A stretch of 64,000 bases of DNA from Monoplex corrugatus (GCA_030674185.1 CM060305.1:169898495-169962494); one strand, 5' to 3'; shown: positions 21,990 to 33,671, counted from the stretch's first letter. Numbers and translations: made by a program. The notes: generated by a model not told the origin, from the letters alone.

Positions 21990-22385
21990 AACAGGTTCAC
22001 GTACCAATGCTTTCAGTTTCAGTTTCAAGTTCTCAAGATGACGTCTCAGCGCTGAGAATGACTTCCATATGCACTAACGCCATGTGATGGAGAAGATCCA
22101 GAACAATCACAGCACAAGCTTAAGCCTGCACATAAACCTACGAGCTGGCCAGGTCCTGCAAAATCAACATATCTCTCCATTGTTTTTTACCAAGGCAGCT
22201 GGGCAATGCCCTGCTCTTCACGATTTTCAACTGCCATGAGATCTTTTGTGTGCGCAGCCAGAAGGACTAGATATTCAGTTTGATTTTCCGGTCAAACTGA
22301 AAAGAAAAGTCGAGGCCTCTATGGGAAGTGAACCCTGGAACCTCGAGTTTGTCTAAACCATTCTGCCACTCTTCTCCTTAGATAC
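21990..22385 (-). mobile_element. SINE family 2, copy with tRNA-like head
   Basis: Read on the minus strand the head is GAGTGGCAGAATGG (box-A-like), then GAGGTTCCAGGGTTC (box-B-like). The body contains GGGCATTGCCCAGCTGCC, and the end passes GCTTAAGCTTGTGC to GACGTCATCTTGAGAAC. Pieces of the same family lie at 25.39, 42.86, 45.5 and 62.1-62.96 kb. It lies in the intron between exons 2 and 3. Confidence 0.72.
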
Positions 22386-22769
22386 CCATGCACATACAGC
22401 TTATTGTATGGAGGCTGCATGCAAAGTTTTCTTGAGTAGGACTCCACCACATTAGAAGGCATATCATGAACCTGGATAATAACTGTATATGTACAAATAT
22501 TATCATTAACTGCTCAGTCTTGATTGAAACAATCCTAGTTTTCTATCAACATGTTTATGTGTTACTGCGTTTATCAAAGAAAAAGCATAACTGATTTGAA
22601 ATAAACATCTGAATTGCTTATGGTCAAAATGTAAAATACTTCTTGTGTTTAAAATACAAAACATATCATCCCCCAATTCTCATTGATCATTTGTTCAAAG
22701 AGCAATACCAAATGCTCTGTCAATGAAAACCCACAAAACTGTAGAAAATTATCAAAATAATTTATGTTG
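22386..22769. other. Intron sequence, nothing recognised
   Basis: AT-rich unique sequence between two dispersed repeats; no feature was recognised. Confidence 0.4.
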
Positions 22770-23115
22770 GAAACAGAAGAACAAGTAAAACCCAAAAGAA
22801 TGCATATTCAATACAACAAGACAAGACAAGCACAAATTTTGGGCTAACCCGGGGCATTCCATTTGGTCCCTTCTTATCCGCTGGACAAGGCAGCAGAGAA
22901 GTTTTAGTCTTTTTGTTATTATCTGTTGTTTGGTGTCTGTTTGTGATCGTGCATTCGCGCTTGACAAAGGCCGGTTGGCCGAAAATTTGCACTTGTCTTG
23001 TCTTGTTGTATTGAATACGCGTTCTTTTGGGTTTACTTGTTCTTCTGGTTCCTGTTTGCTTGGACGCGGGCAGTCGCACTTATCTTGGATCTCATAATTC
23101 ATGTTGGTTTAGAAC
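22770..23115 (-). repeat. Foldback repeat family A, full-length-like copy
   Basis: Inverted end segments contain AGAAGAACAAG, AAGACAAGCACAAATTTT and, on the other arm, GCGCTTGACAAAGGCCGGTT, AAAATTTGCACTTGTCTTG, TTCTTCTGGTTCCTGTTTGC. A roughly 100-bp centre contains CGCTGGACAAGGCAGCAGAG. Related copies are at 31.84-32.16 kb and 36.93-38.29 kb. No ORF of note; the class is unknown. Confidence 0.75.
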
Positions 23116-23370
23116 CTATGCGTCACAATCCTCCTACAGAGTAAATGACACAGCAGTAAACATCAAATATATCAGCAGTGAAGTACCTTGCTTGACAGTA
23201 TCATAATGCAAAACTTAACTGAACAAGCTGAAGACACTAGGCAAAGTAGTTCTTACTTAGTCCCAATGGAAAAGCTTACAATCATTAAAGATATCTTAAC
23301 CATCATGCATAAAAAAATGATGAAATGCATTCTCAAATATCTGAGTTATGACTTCCTTAAAATGTTTTGT

Positions 23371-24000
23371 GATCAGTGGTGGGACACATACACACAATTT
23401 GTTTTGGTACAATAATGTTAAAACTCATGATCAGTGGTGGGACACATACTATATGTTTTGGTACAATAATGTTAAAACTCATGATCAGTGGTGGGACGCA
23501 TACACACTATATGTTTTGATACAATAATGTTAAAACTCATGATCAGTGGTGGGACACATACACACTATATGTTTTGGTACAATAATGTTAAAACTCATGA
23601 TCAGTGGTGGGACACATACACACTATATGTTTTGGTACAATAATGTTAAAACCATCAGTGGTGGGACACATACACACAATATGTTTTGGTACAATAATGT
23701 TATAACTCATGATCAGTGGTGGGACACATACACACAATTTGTTTTGGTACAATAATGTTAAAACTCATGATCAGTGGTGGGACACATACACACAATATGT
23801 TTTGGTACAATAATGTTAAAACTCATGATCAGTGGTGGGACACATACACACTATATGTTTTGGTACAATAATGTTATAACTCATGATCAGTGGTGGGACA
23901 CATACACACTATATGTTTTGGTACAATAATGTTATAACTCATGATCAGTGGTGGGACACATACACACAATATGTTTTGGTACAATAATGTTAAAACTCAC
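23371..24000. repeat. 58-bp minisatellite touching the exon 2 donor, about 11 copies
   Basis: GATCAGTGGTGGGACACATA and the following TATGTTTTGGTACAATAATG recur every 58 bp (23371, 23429 and on). The last unit ends in AAACTCAC, the complement of the exon 2 splice donor. A CTATAT/CAATAT/CAATTT variant marks subtypes. Confidence 0.95.
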
Positions 24001-24146
24001 ATGTATTTTGTCTGATTCCACATGCCGCAACAAACCATACTCGTCAGTGGCTGTCGTATCAGGCCACACCATAGTTTCCAATGATGGGATATGTGAAGTT
24101 GAGGATCTGTCCCCGGTAACTGGGGTCTGTAAGTGCTTCAGGATAT
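24001..24146 (-). CDS. CPS1: CPS III/CPS1-like, exon 2, with a one-base frameshift
   Basis: It encodes [20 protein letters not shown] then IIGNYGV in one frame, and [20 protein letters not shown] then H in the next. These match mammalian GGYPEAITDPAYKGQIL, PIIGNGGAPDTTALDELGL and YLESNGIKV. The two halves are joined only if one base of the CC pair at 24064-24065 is extra: 146 bp is one too many for the phase 2 to phase 0 exon, and 145 would fit. The donor GTGAGT and acceptor TTGCCAG are strong. All neighbouring exons are intact, so a sequencing or assembly error is the simplest reading; a null allele or pseudogene is the alternative. Confidence 0.92.
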
Positions 24147-24561
24147 CTGGCAACATAAAATCAAAGACACATGATGAATTGCATGTACAGCAGTTATCTT
24201 GGTGCTGTTCCATAACCCTGAGACTGCAGGAGAGTCAGTTCGTACCAACCACAATTTCTCTCCAAATATGTCAAGTTGTCATAATTTCTCCAGTTTTTTT
24301 CTTCCATTGCTTTCCAAGAAGTATGGCGTACAAACAAAAACAATATGCAAAATTAGATCACAGCTTCAAAAATACGTTTACAATGTTTGTGCAGAGCACA
24401 TAATGATTCATACTGTCACATCACAGCAGTCCCTGTGGCCATGATAGAAGTGGCCTGGACACGTACCATGGACTAAAACAAACCACATCAGTAAACTACG
24501 CATTTGGCATGACAGGGTCTGCGGCCGTGATAGAAAAAGGACAGATAGTACCATGGAAAAT
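24147..24561. other. Intron sequence, nothing recognised
   Basis: A short degenerate direct repeat (GGCCATGATAGAAGTGG and GGCCGTGATAGAAAAAGG) occurs at 24437-24537; otherwise unique sequence. Confidence 0.4.
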
Positions 24562-24695
24562 AATAATAATAATAAAATAATAATTACAATATTTATATAG
24601 CGCAAAATCTTGATAAAATCAAATCTAAGCGCTGAAACACACACACACGCACGCACGCACACACACGCACGCACGCACACACACACACATGCACC

Positions 24696-24755
<60 letters not shown>

Positions 24756-25067
24756 ACACACACACACACACACACAACACACACACGGTTATAAATGGGG
24801 AGAAAGAATAAAAACAATGGAAAATTATAGAGAGCATATTATATACAATTATATATTGCAATGTGATTCCCCTCTGAGTGGAGACAGGCTGCAGAGGGGA
24901 TTGAGTGAGGTCAGGATTTTATGCAGAGGAGAAAAGGTGAGTTTTGAGAGCGGACTTGAAGGAGACAAAAGTAGGTTGCTGACGGACTGAGAGAGGAAGT
25001 TTGTTCCAGGAGAACGGACCAGAAACAGAGAAGGCTCGTGGACCATAGGTATTGAGCTTATAAAGAA
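24562..25067 (-). mobile_element. CR1-like LINE family 2, 3' end
   Basis: Minus strand: C-terminal peptide SGPFSWNKLPLSVRQQPTFV-like, then SFKSALKTHLFSSA, a 3' leader containing TATAATTTTCCATTG, a variable CA/CG microsatellite (24640-24787), then AGCGCTTAGATTTGATTTTA and a TTTGCGCTATATAAAT end. The tail is (TTATTA)-like. Four further copies lie at 29.23, 40.53, 47.09 and 58.92 kb. Confidence 0.88.
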
Positions 25068-25134
25068 CATCAGAAAAGTGTGTTTTTATCTTTACTATGG
25101 TTTTTAGATTGGTGCTATTGTATGAAAGGTGTGT

Positions 25135-25385
25135 ATATTCCCAAGGTTTTGTAGGTCCCTTTCATTTTCTGCAATTAGCACGGTGTCATCTGTGTATTGA
25201 ATATTGTTTATCATTTTTCCTCCAACCTTTAATCCAAGGTCTTCATCTAGGTTTCTCATGATGTTTTAGCCGTAAAGTGAAAACAGATTTGGTGACAAAA
25301 CACAACCTTGTCTGACTCCTCTTTTGATATTTTGGAAAGAGCTTATATCGTTTTCTATTCTCATGGCAGCTGTTTTATACATGGG
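25135..25385 (-). mobile_element. RTE-type LINE, internal RT fragment
   Basis: Minus-strand reading gives MRIENDISSFQNIKRGVRQG then CVLSPNLFSLYG, and after a stop NIMRNLDEDLGLKVGGKMIN, NIQY and a mutated catalytic TDDT. This is the same family as the copy at 18.9-19.96 kb. Stops and both-end truncation make it dead. Confidence 0.85.
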
Positions 25386-25387
25386 TT

Positions 25388-25505
25388 TACGTGCAGGCTT
25401 AAGGCTTGTGCCATGATCACCATACACATGTTGCACCTGTGACGTTAGCGCATATGAAATTCGTTCCGAGCACGGAGACGTCATCTTGAGAAACTGAAAG
25501 TGAAA
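25388..25505 (+). mobile_element. SINE family 2 fragment
   Basis: GCAGGCTTAAGGCTTGTG through CGTTCCGAGCACGGAGACGTC and TCTTGAGAAACTGAAA, the reverse complement of the end seen at 42.86 and 21.99 kb. Confidence 0.68.
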
Positions 25506-25755
25506 GGGAAACTGAAGGGGTTAAGTACCCATTTGTGGTTGTGTGCACTGGAGACTGAAAGCCACAAGCACAAAGTCTGTCTATGGTGATCACACCCATG
25601 CAAATCCATGTGGTTGATTTGGAAGGCATAGGGGCTCTACCTGTGCACCAAGCAGGCCTCTTTTTCAATCTCCCCCTCCCCCTCCCCCCTTTTTTGTCTT
25701 AAACAGTAACATTTGGAAAAAAAAATGGGGTGGGGGATTATTTCACACAGACTGG

Positions 25756-25756
<1 letters not shown>

Positions 25757-25799
<43 letters not shown>

Positions 25800-25808
25800 T
25801 GTGTGTTG

Positions 25809-25839
<31 letters not shown>

Positions 25840-25912
25840 TGTGTGTGTGTGTGCTGGGTGCGTGCGTGCATGCGTGCGTGGGTGCGTGCGTGGGTGCGTG
25901 TGTGTGTTTGTT
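25757..25912. repeat. (TG)n tract grading into TGCG repeats
   Basis: TG dinucleotides with GTGG and GTTG interruptions, then GCGTGCGTGCATGCGTGCG. Non-coding. Confidence 0.96.
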
Positions 25913-26141
25913 CATGTATCTGTGTGTCTGTGGCAAAAGCATGGTGGCAAGATTTCCTCAGCTATGTGAGGATGGATCTTCACCAAAGCTGGATCACAAG
26001 TGTAGATCACTGTCCATGAATTGCTACTGCATAAGTTTGGGAGCCATAGTGCCAAGGTCAAAGTCACACAGACCCAAAAATGTACCCCAAATCAGCACTT
26101 TCTTGAGAACTTCTGCTAATATTTACATTTTGTTTTCATTG

Positions 26142-28195
26142 TTGTGATCTGTTATCACCCTCAATATATGTCAAGGTTGTGAGTCTGTTATCACCCTCAA
26201 TGCATGTCAAGGTTGTGAGTCTGTTATCACCCTCAATGCATGTCATTGTTGTGAGTCTGTTATCACCCTCAATGTATGTCAAGGTTGTGATTCTGTTATC
26301 ACCCTCAATGCATGTCATTGTTGTGAGTCTATTATCACCCTCAATGTATGTCATTGTTGTGAGTCTGTTATCACCCTCAATGTATGTCAAGGTTGTGAGT
26401 CTGTTATCACCCTCAATGCATGTCAAGGTTGTGAGTCTGTTATCACCCTCAATGCATGTCATTGTTGTGAGTCTGTTATCACCCTCAATGCATGTCAAGG
26501 TTGTGAGTCTGTTATCACCCTCAATGCATGTCATTGTTGTGAGTCTATTATCACCCTCAATGTATGTCATTGTTGTGAGTCTGTTATCACCCTCAATGTA
26601 TGTCATTGTTGTGAGTCTATTATCACCCTCAATGTATGTCAAGGTTGTGAGTCTGTTATCACCCTCAATGTATGTCATTGTTGTGAGTCTATTATCACCC
26701 TCAATGTATGTCAAGGTTGTGAGTCTGTTATCATCCTCAATGTATGTCAAGGTTGTGAGTCTATTATCACCCTCAATGTATGTCAAGGTTGTGAGTCTGT
26801 TATCACCCTCAATGCATGTCATTGTTGTGAGTCTGTTATCACCCTCAATGCATGTCATTGTTGTGAGTCTGTTATCACCCTCAATGCATGTCAAGGTTGA
26901 GAGTCTGTTATCACCCTCAATGCATGTCATTGTTGTGAGTCTGTTATCACCCTCAATGCATGTCAAGGTTGTGAGTCTGTTATCACCCTCAATGTATGTC
27001 ATTGTTGTGAGTCTGTTATCACCCTCAATGCATGTCATTGTTGTGAGTCTATTATCACCCTCAATGCATGTCATTGTTGTGAGTCTATTATCACCCTCAA
27101 TGCATGTCATTGTTGTGAGTCTATTATCACCCTCAATGCATGTCATTGTTGTGAGTCTATTATCACCCTCAATGTATGTCATTGTTGTGAGTCTATTATC
27201 ACCCTCAATGCATGTCACTGTTGTGAGTCTGTTATCACCCTTAATGTATGTCATTGTTGTGAGTCTGTTATCACCCTCAATGCATGGCAAGGTTGTGAGT
27301 CTATTATCACCCTCAATGTATGTCATTGTTGTGAGTCTGTTATCACCCTGAATGTATGTCATTGTTGTGAGTCTGTTATCACCCTCAATGCATGTCAAGG
27401 TTGTGAGTCTGTTATCACCCTCAATGCATGTCAAGGTTGTGAGTCTGTTATCACCTTCAATGTATGTCAAGGTTGTGAGTCTATTATCACCCTCAATGCA
27501 TGTCAAGGTTGTGAGTCTGTTATCACCCTCAATGCATGTCATTGTTGTGAGTCTGTTATCACCCTCAATGTATGTCATTGTTGTGAGTCTCTTATCACCC
27601 TCAATGCATGTCATTGTTGTGAGTCTGTTATCACCCTCAATGCATGACATTGTTGTGAGTCTATTATCACCCTCAATGTATGTCATTGTTGTGAGTCTGT
27701 TATCACCCTCAATGTATGTCAAGGTTGTGAGTCTATTATCACCCTCAATGCATGTCAAGGTTGTGAGTCTGTTATCACCCTCAATGCATGTCATTGTTGT
27801 GAGTCTGTTATCACCCTCAATGCATGTCATTGTTGTGAGTCTATTATCACCCTCAATGCATGTCAAGGTTGTGAGTCTGTTATCACCCTCAATGCATGTC
27901 AAGGTTGTGAGTCTATTATCACCCTCAATGCATGTCATTGTTGTGAGTCTATTATCACCCTCAATGCATGTCAAGGTTGTGAACCTATTATCACCCTCAA
28001 TGCATGTCATTGTTGTGAGTCTGTTATCACCCTCAATGCATGTCAAGGTTGTGAGTCTATTATCACCCTCAATGCATGTCAAGGTTGTGAGTCTGTTATC
28101 ACCCTCAATGTATGTCATTGTTGTGAGTCTATTATCACCCTCAATGTATGTCATTGTTGTGAGTCTATTATCACCCTCAATGCATGTCAAGATTT
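26142..28195. repeat. 36-bp minisatellite, about 57 copies
   Basis: Unit GTGAGTCTGTTATCACCCTC then AATGCATGTCATTGTT. Three positions vary in combination across copies: G or A in the CTRTTATC block, C or T in ATGYATG, and ATTG or AAGG near the end. The unit is 12 codons and free of stops on both strands for long distances, which creates a 684-codon minus frame (repeat TCIEGDNRLTTM) and plus frames of 390 and 307 codons. It lies deep in the intron between exons 1 and 2, with no start context, splice signals or similarity to support a protein. Confidence 0.96.
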
Positions 28196-28302
28196 ATTTC
28201 ACCCAATGCTTCTTCAAGGTCACCATGACTTTGAGAAGTACAAAATCTGGATTTTCTGTAATACTTTCTGTATAAAAATGGATATAGAATGGCTTGACCA
28301 CT

Positions 28303-28325
28303 TGGTGTGTGTGTGTTTGTGTGTT

Positions 28326-28403
<78 letters not shown>

Positions 28404-28446
28404 TGTGGTGTGTCTGTGTGTGTGTGGTGTGTGTGTGTGTGTGTGC

Positions 28447-28517
<71 letters not shown>

Positions 28518-28535
28518 TGTGTGTGTGTGTGTGCC
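28303..28535. repeat. (TG)n tract
   Basis: TG dinucleotides with GCGAG and GTGG interruptions, about 230 bp, following closely on the 36-bp array. Non-coding. Confidence 0.97.
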
Positions 28536-29225
28536 AGTATGCCTCTCTTAATCATACAAATCATTCTTTTTTTGTGTGTGTCAGTCAGTACGCAGTACAT
28601 AATAAGACTTGTACTAGACACATGCTGCAAGTTCATCTCAAACTTGATTCATAACATATTTCATTTTGTTTGTTTTTTTGTTGTAAACATCCTGCTCCCA
28701 GCTGTTGCTCAGCATGCTAACATAGTAACAACATACCAAAACAGGTTGTGCAAGTCTGATGTACTGCGTAGTTTTCTTCCATACACTGATGCCCCTCCTG
28801 CACTGCCATTCACTGTTAGCAAACTTAGGCAACTCAATACATGTCCATGACACACATTACCATGCTGTCTTATATGACCGCTTTCTAAATTCAATAATAG
28901 AAACTCATAAACTAAGGGTCTTAAAGGTATTGTCTTCTTTTTATGTTTATGAGAACAGTGTTCCAGTGGTGAAAACAGAACATTTCCTTTTTATACCAAT
29001 TTTTTATCTCACTTATGGTCATTTTTCATTTTCATAAACTAAAGACATACGAAGTGCACAGTCACTAGTGCAATAAGGTCAATACTGAATACAGAAATCC
29101 TTTGCTGTAAAACTGTCTCTCTGTCCCTTGGAATAGGAACATTTTTCAAACAGCAGTTCACTTACACTTACAAAAGGAAAATTTTTCAAGCAGCAGTTCA
29201 CGTACACTTACAAATGACATCTTGC
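28536..29225. other. Intron sequence with one short duplication
   Basis: Mostly unique. A roughly 40-bp direct repeat occurs at 29140-29215 (TTTTTCAAACAGCAGTTCAC and TTTTTCAAGCAGCAGTTCAC, each followed by an ACACTTACAAA). Confidence 0.5.
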
Positions 29226-29309
29226 TTATAAAATATAACAATATATAATATGCTCTCTATAATTTTCCATTGCTTTTATTCTTTCTCCCCATTTTAGCCA
29301 TGTGTGTGT

Positions 29310-29408
<99 letters not shown>

Positions 29409-29500
29409 ATGCATGCGTGCGTGCGTGCATGTCTGTTTTAGCGCTTAGATTTGATTTTATCAAGATTTTGCGCTATTCAAAATAAAGTATTGTATTGTAT
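29226..29500 (+). mobile_element. CR1-like LINE family 2, short 3' end copy
   Basis: Contains CTCTATAATTTTCCATTGCT, a TG/GCGTGC microsatellite (29300-29428), TTAGCGCTTAGATTTGATTT and AAGATTTTGCGCTATTC, with an ATTGTATTGTATTGTA tail. It is severely 5'-truncated, with no coding part. Confidence 0.85.
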
Positions 29501-29538
29501 TGTAAAGAAAGTACAGATGTAAACAAACAGTGACTTAC

Positions 29539-29648
29539 CCAACAAGGCCTGTGTTGAATACCACTTCACCTGCTACTGAGCCCTCATAACCAAACGAGTA
29601 ACCAGGGAAAGACTGCCCATCTTGCAACACCAGCTTGGCCTTGCGAGG
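29539..29648 (-). CDS. CPS1: CPS III/CPS1-like, exon 1 of the visible series
   Basis: It reads [20 protein letters not shown] then [16 protein letters not shown] plus two bases of a glycine codon completed by exon 2. [12 protein letters not shown] is identical to the mammalian CPS1 motif, and [14 protein letters not shown] corresponds to VLEDGTKMKGYSFG. The donor GTAAGT is perfect. The 5' end is uncertain: an acceptor ending GGGACAG at 29649 gives this exon, while an in-frame ATG at 29655-29657 could start a protein without a transit peptide. CPS III is mitochondrial in known animals, so an upstream leader exon is expected; I could not identify one. Confidence 0.92.
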
Positions 29649-29699
29649 CTGTCCCATGTAAAAAGCAAACAAATGTTAATACTATATTACCAAAATAAT

Positions 29700-30071
29700 T
29701 TATTTGGGAGTGGTAGGCTACGACAACCGACGACACGGACAAAGAGATACAAAGATAGTTTCATACCCAAAGCCATATTATCTTTTAACAACGCTTATAC
29801 TCGTAATTTTATTTGAAATCTTTATGCTTAACCTGCACTCTATTTTTACTATTTTAATGTTTATTGTGATAATTGGCACTTGGTCTATGTGAGAGCAGTG
29901 CGCTGTGATATGCGAGAGTATGTGATATTATAATGTATGTGATAATATTAATTGTTTGTTTTTAATGCCTTTATAATTTATAATGTATAATTTTATGTCT
30001 AATTTGTAATGTGATTGGCAACGTAATTTCCTTCGGGACAAATAAACTATCTTGTATCTTGTATCTTGTAG
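29700..30071 (+). mobile_element. LINE 3' end with CTTGTAT repeats
   Basis: A short C-terminal peptide (TRTKRYKDSFIPKAILSFNN) typical of LINE ORF2 endings is followed by an AT-rich 3' leader. It ends TTCCTTCGGGACAAATAAAC then TATCTTGTATCTTGTATCTTG. It is unrelated to the CR1-like and RTE families here. A 5'-truncated dead copy. Confidence 0.78.
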
Positions 30072-30306
30072 ATGGTGCAGCTATTTGCACATAAATGCTG
30101 AAGGGACATTTTACATTCAAGAATGACTGCATACAAGATTCATTTCTATCAGTCAATCTCCCATTTTGTGACCTGTTGCATACAACTAATTGTAATAACT
30201 GATATGACTAACCTTCATTAACCTTTAGTTTTGGACACACATAATAGTTGAATGGCTGGGGCACAGAATTTTCAACTGAAAAGTATGAGCTCAAATCTGT
30301 TTAGAT

Positions 30307-31312
30307 ACTGCCTGACAAGTAAAAGATGGAGTATTTCCAATGTCAGTTACTGCCTGACAAGTAAAAGATGGAGTATTTCCAATGTCAGTTACTGCCTGAC
30401 AAGTAAAAGATGGAATATTTCCAATGTCAGTTACTTCCTGACAAGTAAAAGATGGAATATTTCTAATGTCAGTTACTGCCTGACAAGTAAAAGATGGAAT
30501 ATTTCCAATGTCAGTTACTGCCTGACAAGTAAAAGATGGAATATTTCCAATGTCAGTTACTTCCTGACAAGTAAAAGATGGAATATTTCTAATGTCAGTT
30601 ACTGCCTGACAAGTAAAAGATGGAATATTTCCAATGTCAGTTACTGCCTGACAAGTAAAAGATGGAATATTTCCCATGTCAGTTACTGCCTGACAAGTAC
30701 AAGATGGAGTATTTCCAATGTCAGTTACTGCCTGACAAGTACAAGATGGAGTATTTCCAATGTCAGTTACTGCCTGACAAGTACAAGATGGAGTATTTCC
30801 AATGTCAGTTACTGCCTGACAAGTAAAAGATGGATTATTTCCAATGTCAGTTACTGCCTGACAAGTACAAGATGGAATATTTCCAATGTCAGTTACTGCC
30901 TGACAAGTAAAAGATGGAATATTTCCCATGTCAGTTACTGCCTGACAAGTAAAAGATGTAATATTTCCAATGTCAGTTACTGCCTGACAAGTAAAAGATG
31001 TAATATTTCCAATGTCAGTTACTGCCTGACAAGTAAAAGATGTAATATTTCCAATGTCAGTTACTGCCCGACAAGTAAAAGATGTAATATTTCCAATGTC
31101 AGTTACTGCCTGACAAGTAAAAGATGGAATATTTCCAATGTCAGTTACTGCCTGACAAGTAAAAGATGTAATATTTCCAATGTCAGTTACTGCCTGACAA
31201 GTAAAAGATGGAATATTTCCAATGTCAGTTACTGCCTGACAAGTAAAAGATGGAGTATTTCCAATGTCAGTCACTGCCTGACAAGTAAAAGATGGAATAT
31301 TTCCAATGTCAG
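30307..31312. repeat. 42-bp minisatellite, about 24 copies
   Basis: Unit ACTGCCTGACAAGTAAAAGA then TGGAATATTTCCAATGTCAG and TT. Variants include TTCCTG for TGCCTG, GTACAAG for GTAAAAG, GGAGT for GGAAT, and a block of GTAAT copies at 30955-31160. The length is 14 codons and both strands stay open (413 and 327 codons), a product of the unit and not evidence of a gene. Confidence 0.96.
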
Positions 31313-31419
31313 TATATGTGAAGAACCAGGAGAACCTGTTTCATGTGTATACACATGCACAACATTAAATATGCATTTTGATGGCTTACATAAATACAGA
31401 AAAAAATTCCAGCATACTG

Positions 31420-31612
31420 TTAACCCTTTGACTCCCGCACCCTGTCCACCAGCATCCTGCACCGTCAGCCATGCTAGCAAAACAAAAACTTAACCCTTTG
31501 ATTCCCTCACCCTATCCACCAGCTTCCTGCAGGAAGCTGGTGGATAGGGTGAGGGAGTCAAAGGGTTAAGTTTTTGCAGTTGGTGGATAGGGTGCGGGAG
31601 TCAAAGGGTTAA
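31420..31612. mobile_element. piggyBac-like MITE (TTAA / CCCTTTGACTCCC)
   Basis: TTAA flanks the element on both sides. The terminal inverted repeats are CCCTTTGACTCCCGCACCCT and its complement AGGGTGCGGGAGTCAAAGGG. The centre is a second, perfect hairpin (CCACCAGCTTCCTGCAGG and complement) with internal CTTAACCCTTTGATTCCC. TTAA target sites with CCCTTT ends are the mark of piggyBac transposons; with 193 bp and no ORF it is non-autonomous. Confidence 0.85.
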
Positions 31613-31841
31613 ACATAACATGCACACACACAAATCCAAGAAAACATTGCTCAAAATGATGTGGGAACATGAAGGGTCCTGAATTCTTTGGTTCCCATGT
31701 ATAAAGGCATAGATATTCATATAACAGAGACTACCAGTTCAGTGTCAGATTAATGTTTTATACTTCAAAATGACACAGAACAGTTACTGACTGATGCTTG
31801 GTAAATTATGCATTATATTTATCTGGTAACAGATTCAAAAT

Positions 31842-32164
31842 AAGTGCGACTGCCCGTGCCCAAGCAAACAGGAACCAGAAGAACAAGAAAACCAATGTAA
31901 GCGCGTATTTAACATAACAAGACAAAACAAGCGCAAATTTTCAGCCAACCGGCCTTTGTCAAGCGCGAACGCACAGTTACAAACAGACGGTCTGTTTGTG
32001 ACCGTGCGTTCGCGCTTGACAAAGGCCAGTTGGCCGAAAATTAATCTGTTTGTGACCGTGCGTTCGCGCTTGACAAAGGCCGGTTGGCTGAAAATTTGCG
32101 CTTGTTTTGTCTTGTTTTGTTAAATACGCGCTTACATTGGTTTTCTTGTTCTTCTGGTTCCTGG
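31842..32164. repeat. Foldback repeat family A, copy with duplicated arm
   Basis: Left arm AAGTGCGACTGCCCGTGCCC, AAGCAAACAGGAACCAGAAG, CGGCCTTTGTCAAGCGCGAA. Right arm GCGCTTGACAAAGGCCGGTT through TTCTTCTGGTTCCTGG. The segment TCTGTTTGTGACCGTGCGTT is present twice (about 31990 and 32046), and the normal centre is missing. Confidence 0.78.
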
Positions 32165-32396
32165 TGACAGTTTGTTCTTAATTGTAGATTTTCTTTTTAC
32201 TATTATGTTGTATTAGCCAAAACAATTTTTTTCACAAGTATCTTCCATTTTCTGCTTGTGTGTTGGGCATTTTTTTCATCATAAACTTTTCTGATCAGAA
32301 TAATTGCACATTGCTTGCCTACTATCTTCTATTTTTCAAATATCAGAAATTAGCCACAAAATTGGAAGTAGCAGAATAACTCAGTAATACTGCTTA

Positions 32397-32775
32397 ACTA
32401 TGCATGTTCACTAGCTCAATAACATAACAATATTACCTATAGGATGTAAGTAAGCTCACTAATTGAATAACACAGCACAATTACCTAACTATGCATGTTC
32501 ACTAGCTCAATAACATAATAATATTACCTATAGGATGTAAGTAAGCTCACAAATTGAATAACACAGCACAATTACCAAACTATGCATGTTCACTAGCTCA
32601 ATAACATAACAATATTACCTATGTAAGTAAGCTCACTAACTGAAAAACACAGCACAATTACCTAACTATGAATGTTCACTAGCTCAATAACATAACAATA
32701 TTACCTATGTAAGTAAGCTCACTAACTGAAAAACACAGCACAATTACCTAACTATGAATGTTCACTAGCTGAATA
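32397..32775. repeat. 91/86-bp minisatellite, 4 copies plus part of a fifth
   Basis: ACTATGCATGTTCACTAGCT recurs at 32397, 32488, 32579, 32665 and 32751. The first two units contain TATAGGATGTAAG; later ones lost five bases (TATGTAAG). Confidence 0.9.
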
Positions 32776-32877
32776 ACAAATGATGTAGATGTGTGAGTAT
32801 ATGTATATGGCTGCAGATTATGTTTCCTCATTGCTGCATTATTCTATATGTGTACATGTATTGTGTGATTGAGTGAT

Positions 32878-33480
<603 letters not shown>

Positions 33481-33671
33481 TGCACTGCACAAGTATGCAT
33501 CTATATATCAGTGGGGTGTATTTATATGCATGAGTGTTTGAGCATGAATGCAAAAGCATGTGCATGTATGTGTATATATGCACATTCATAATGTGCATGC
33601 CTTCATGTGTATGTGTTTGTAGATTGCTGTGTGCATATTTACATGTTTATGCATGTATTATTTGCTGCTTC

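Noticed and set aside
23371..24000. CRISPR-like regularly spaced repeat
   Set aside because: Units are contiguous tandem copies with no unique spacers, in a eukaryotic intron.
26136..28190. 684-codon minus-strand frame and long plus frames as a repeat-protein gene
   Set aside because: Product of a stop-free 36-bp satellite unit; both strands are equally open, with no start, splice or domain support.
30252..31493. 413-codon frame with repeated SYCLTSKRWNISNV
   Set aside because: 42-bp minisatellite, open on both strands, with no flanking coding signal.
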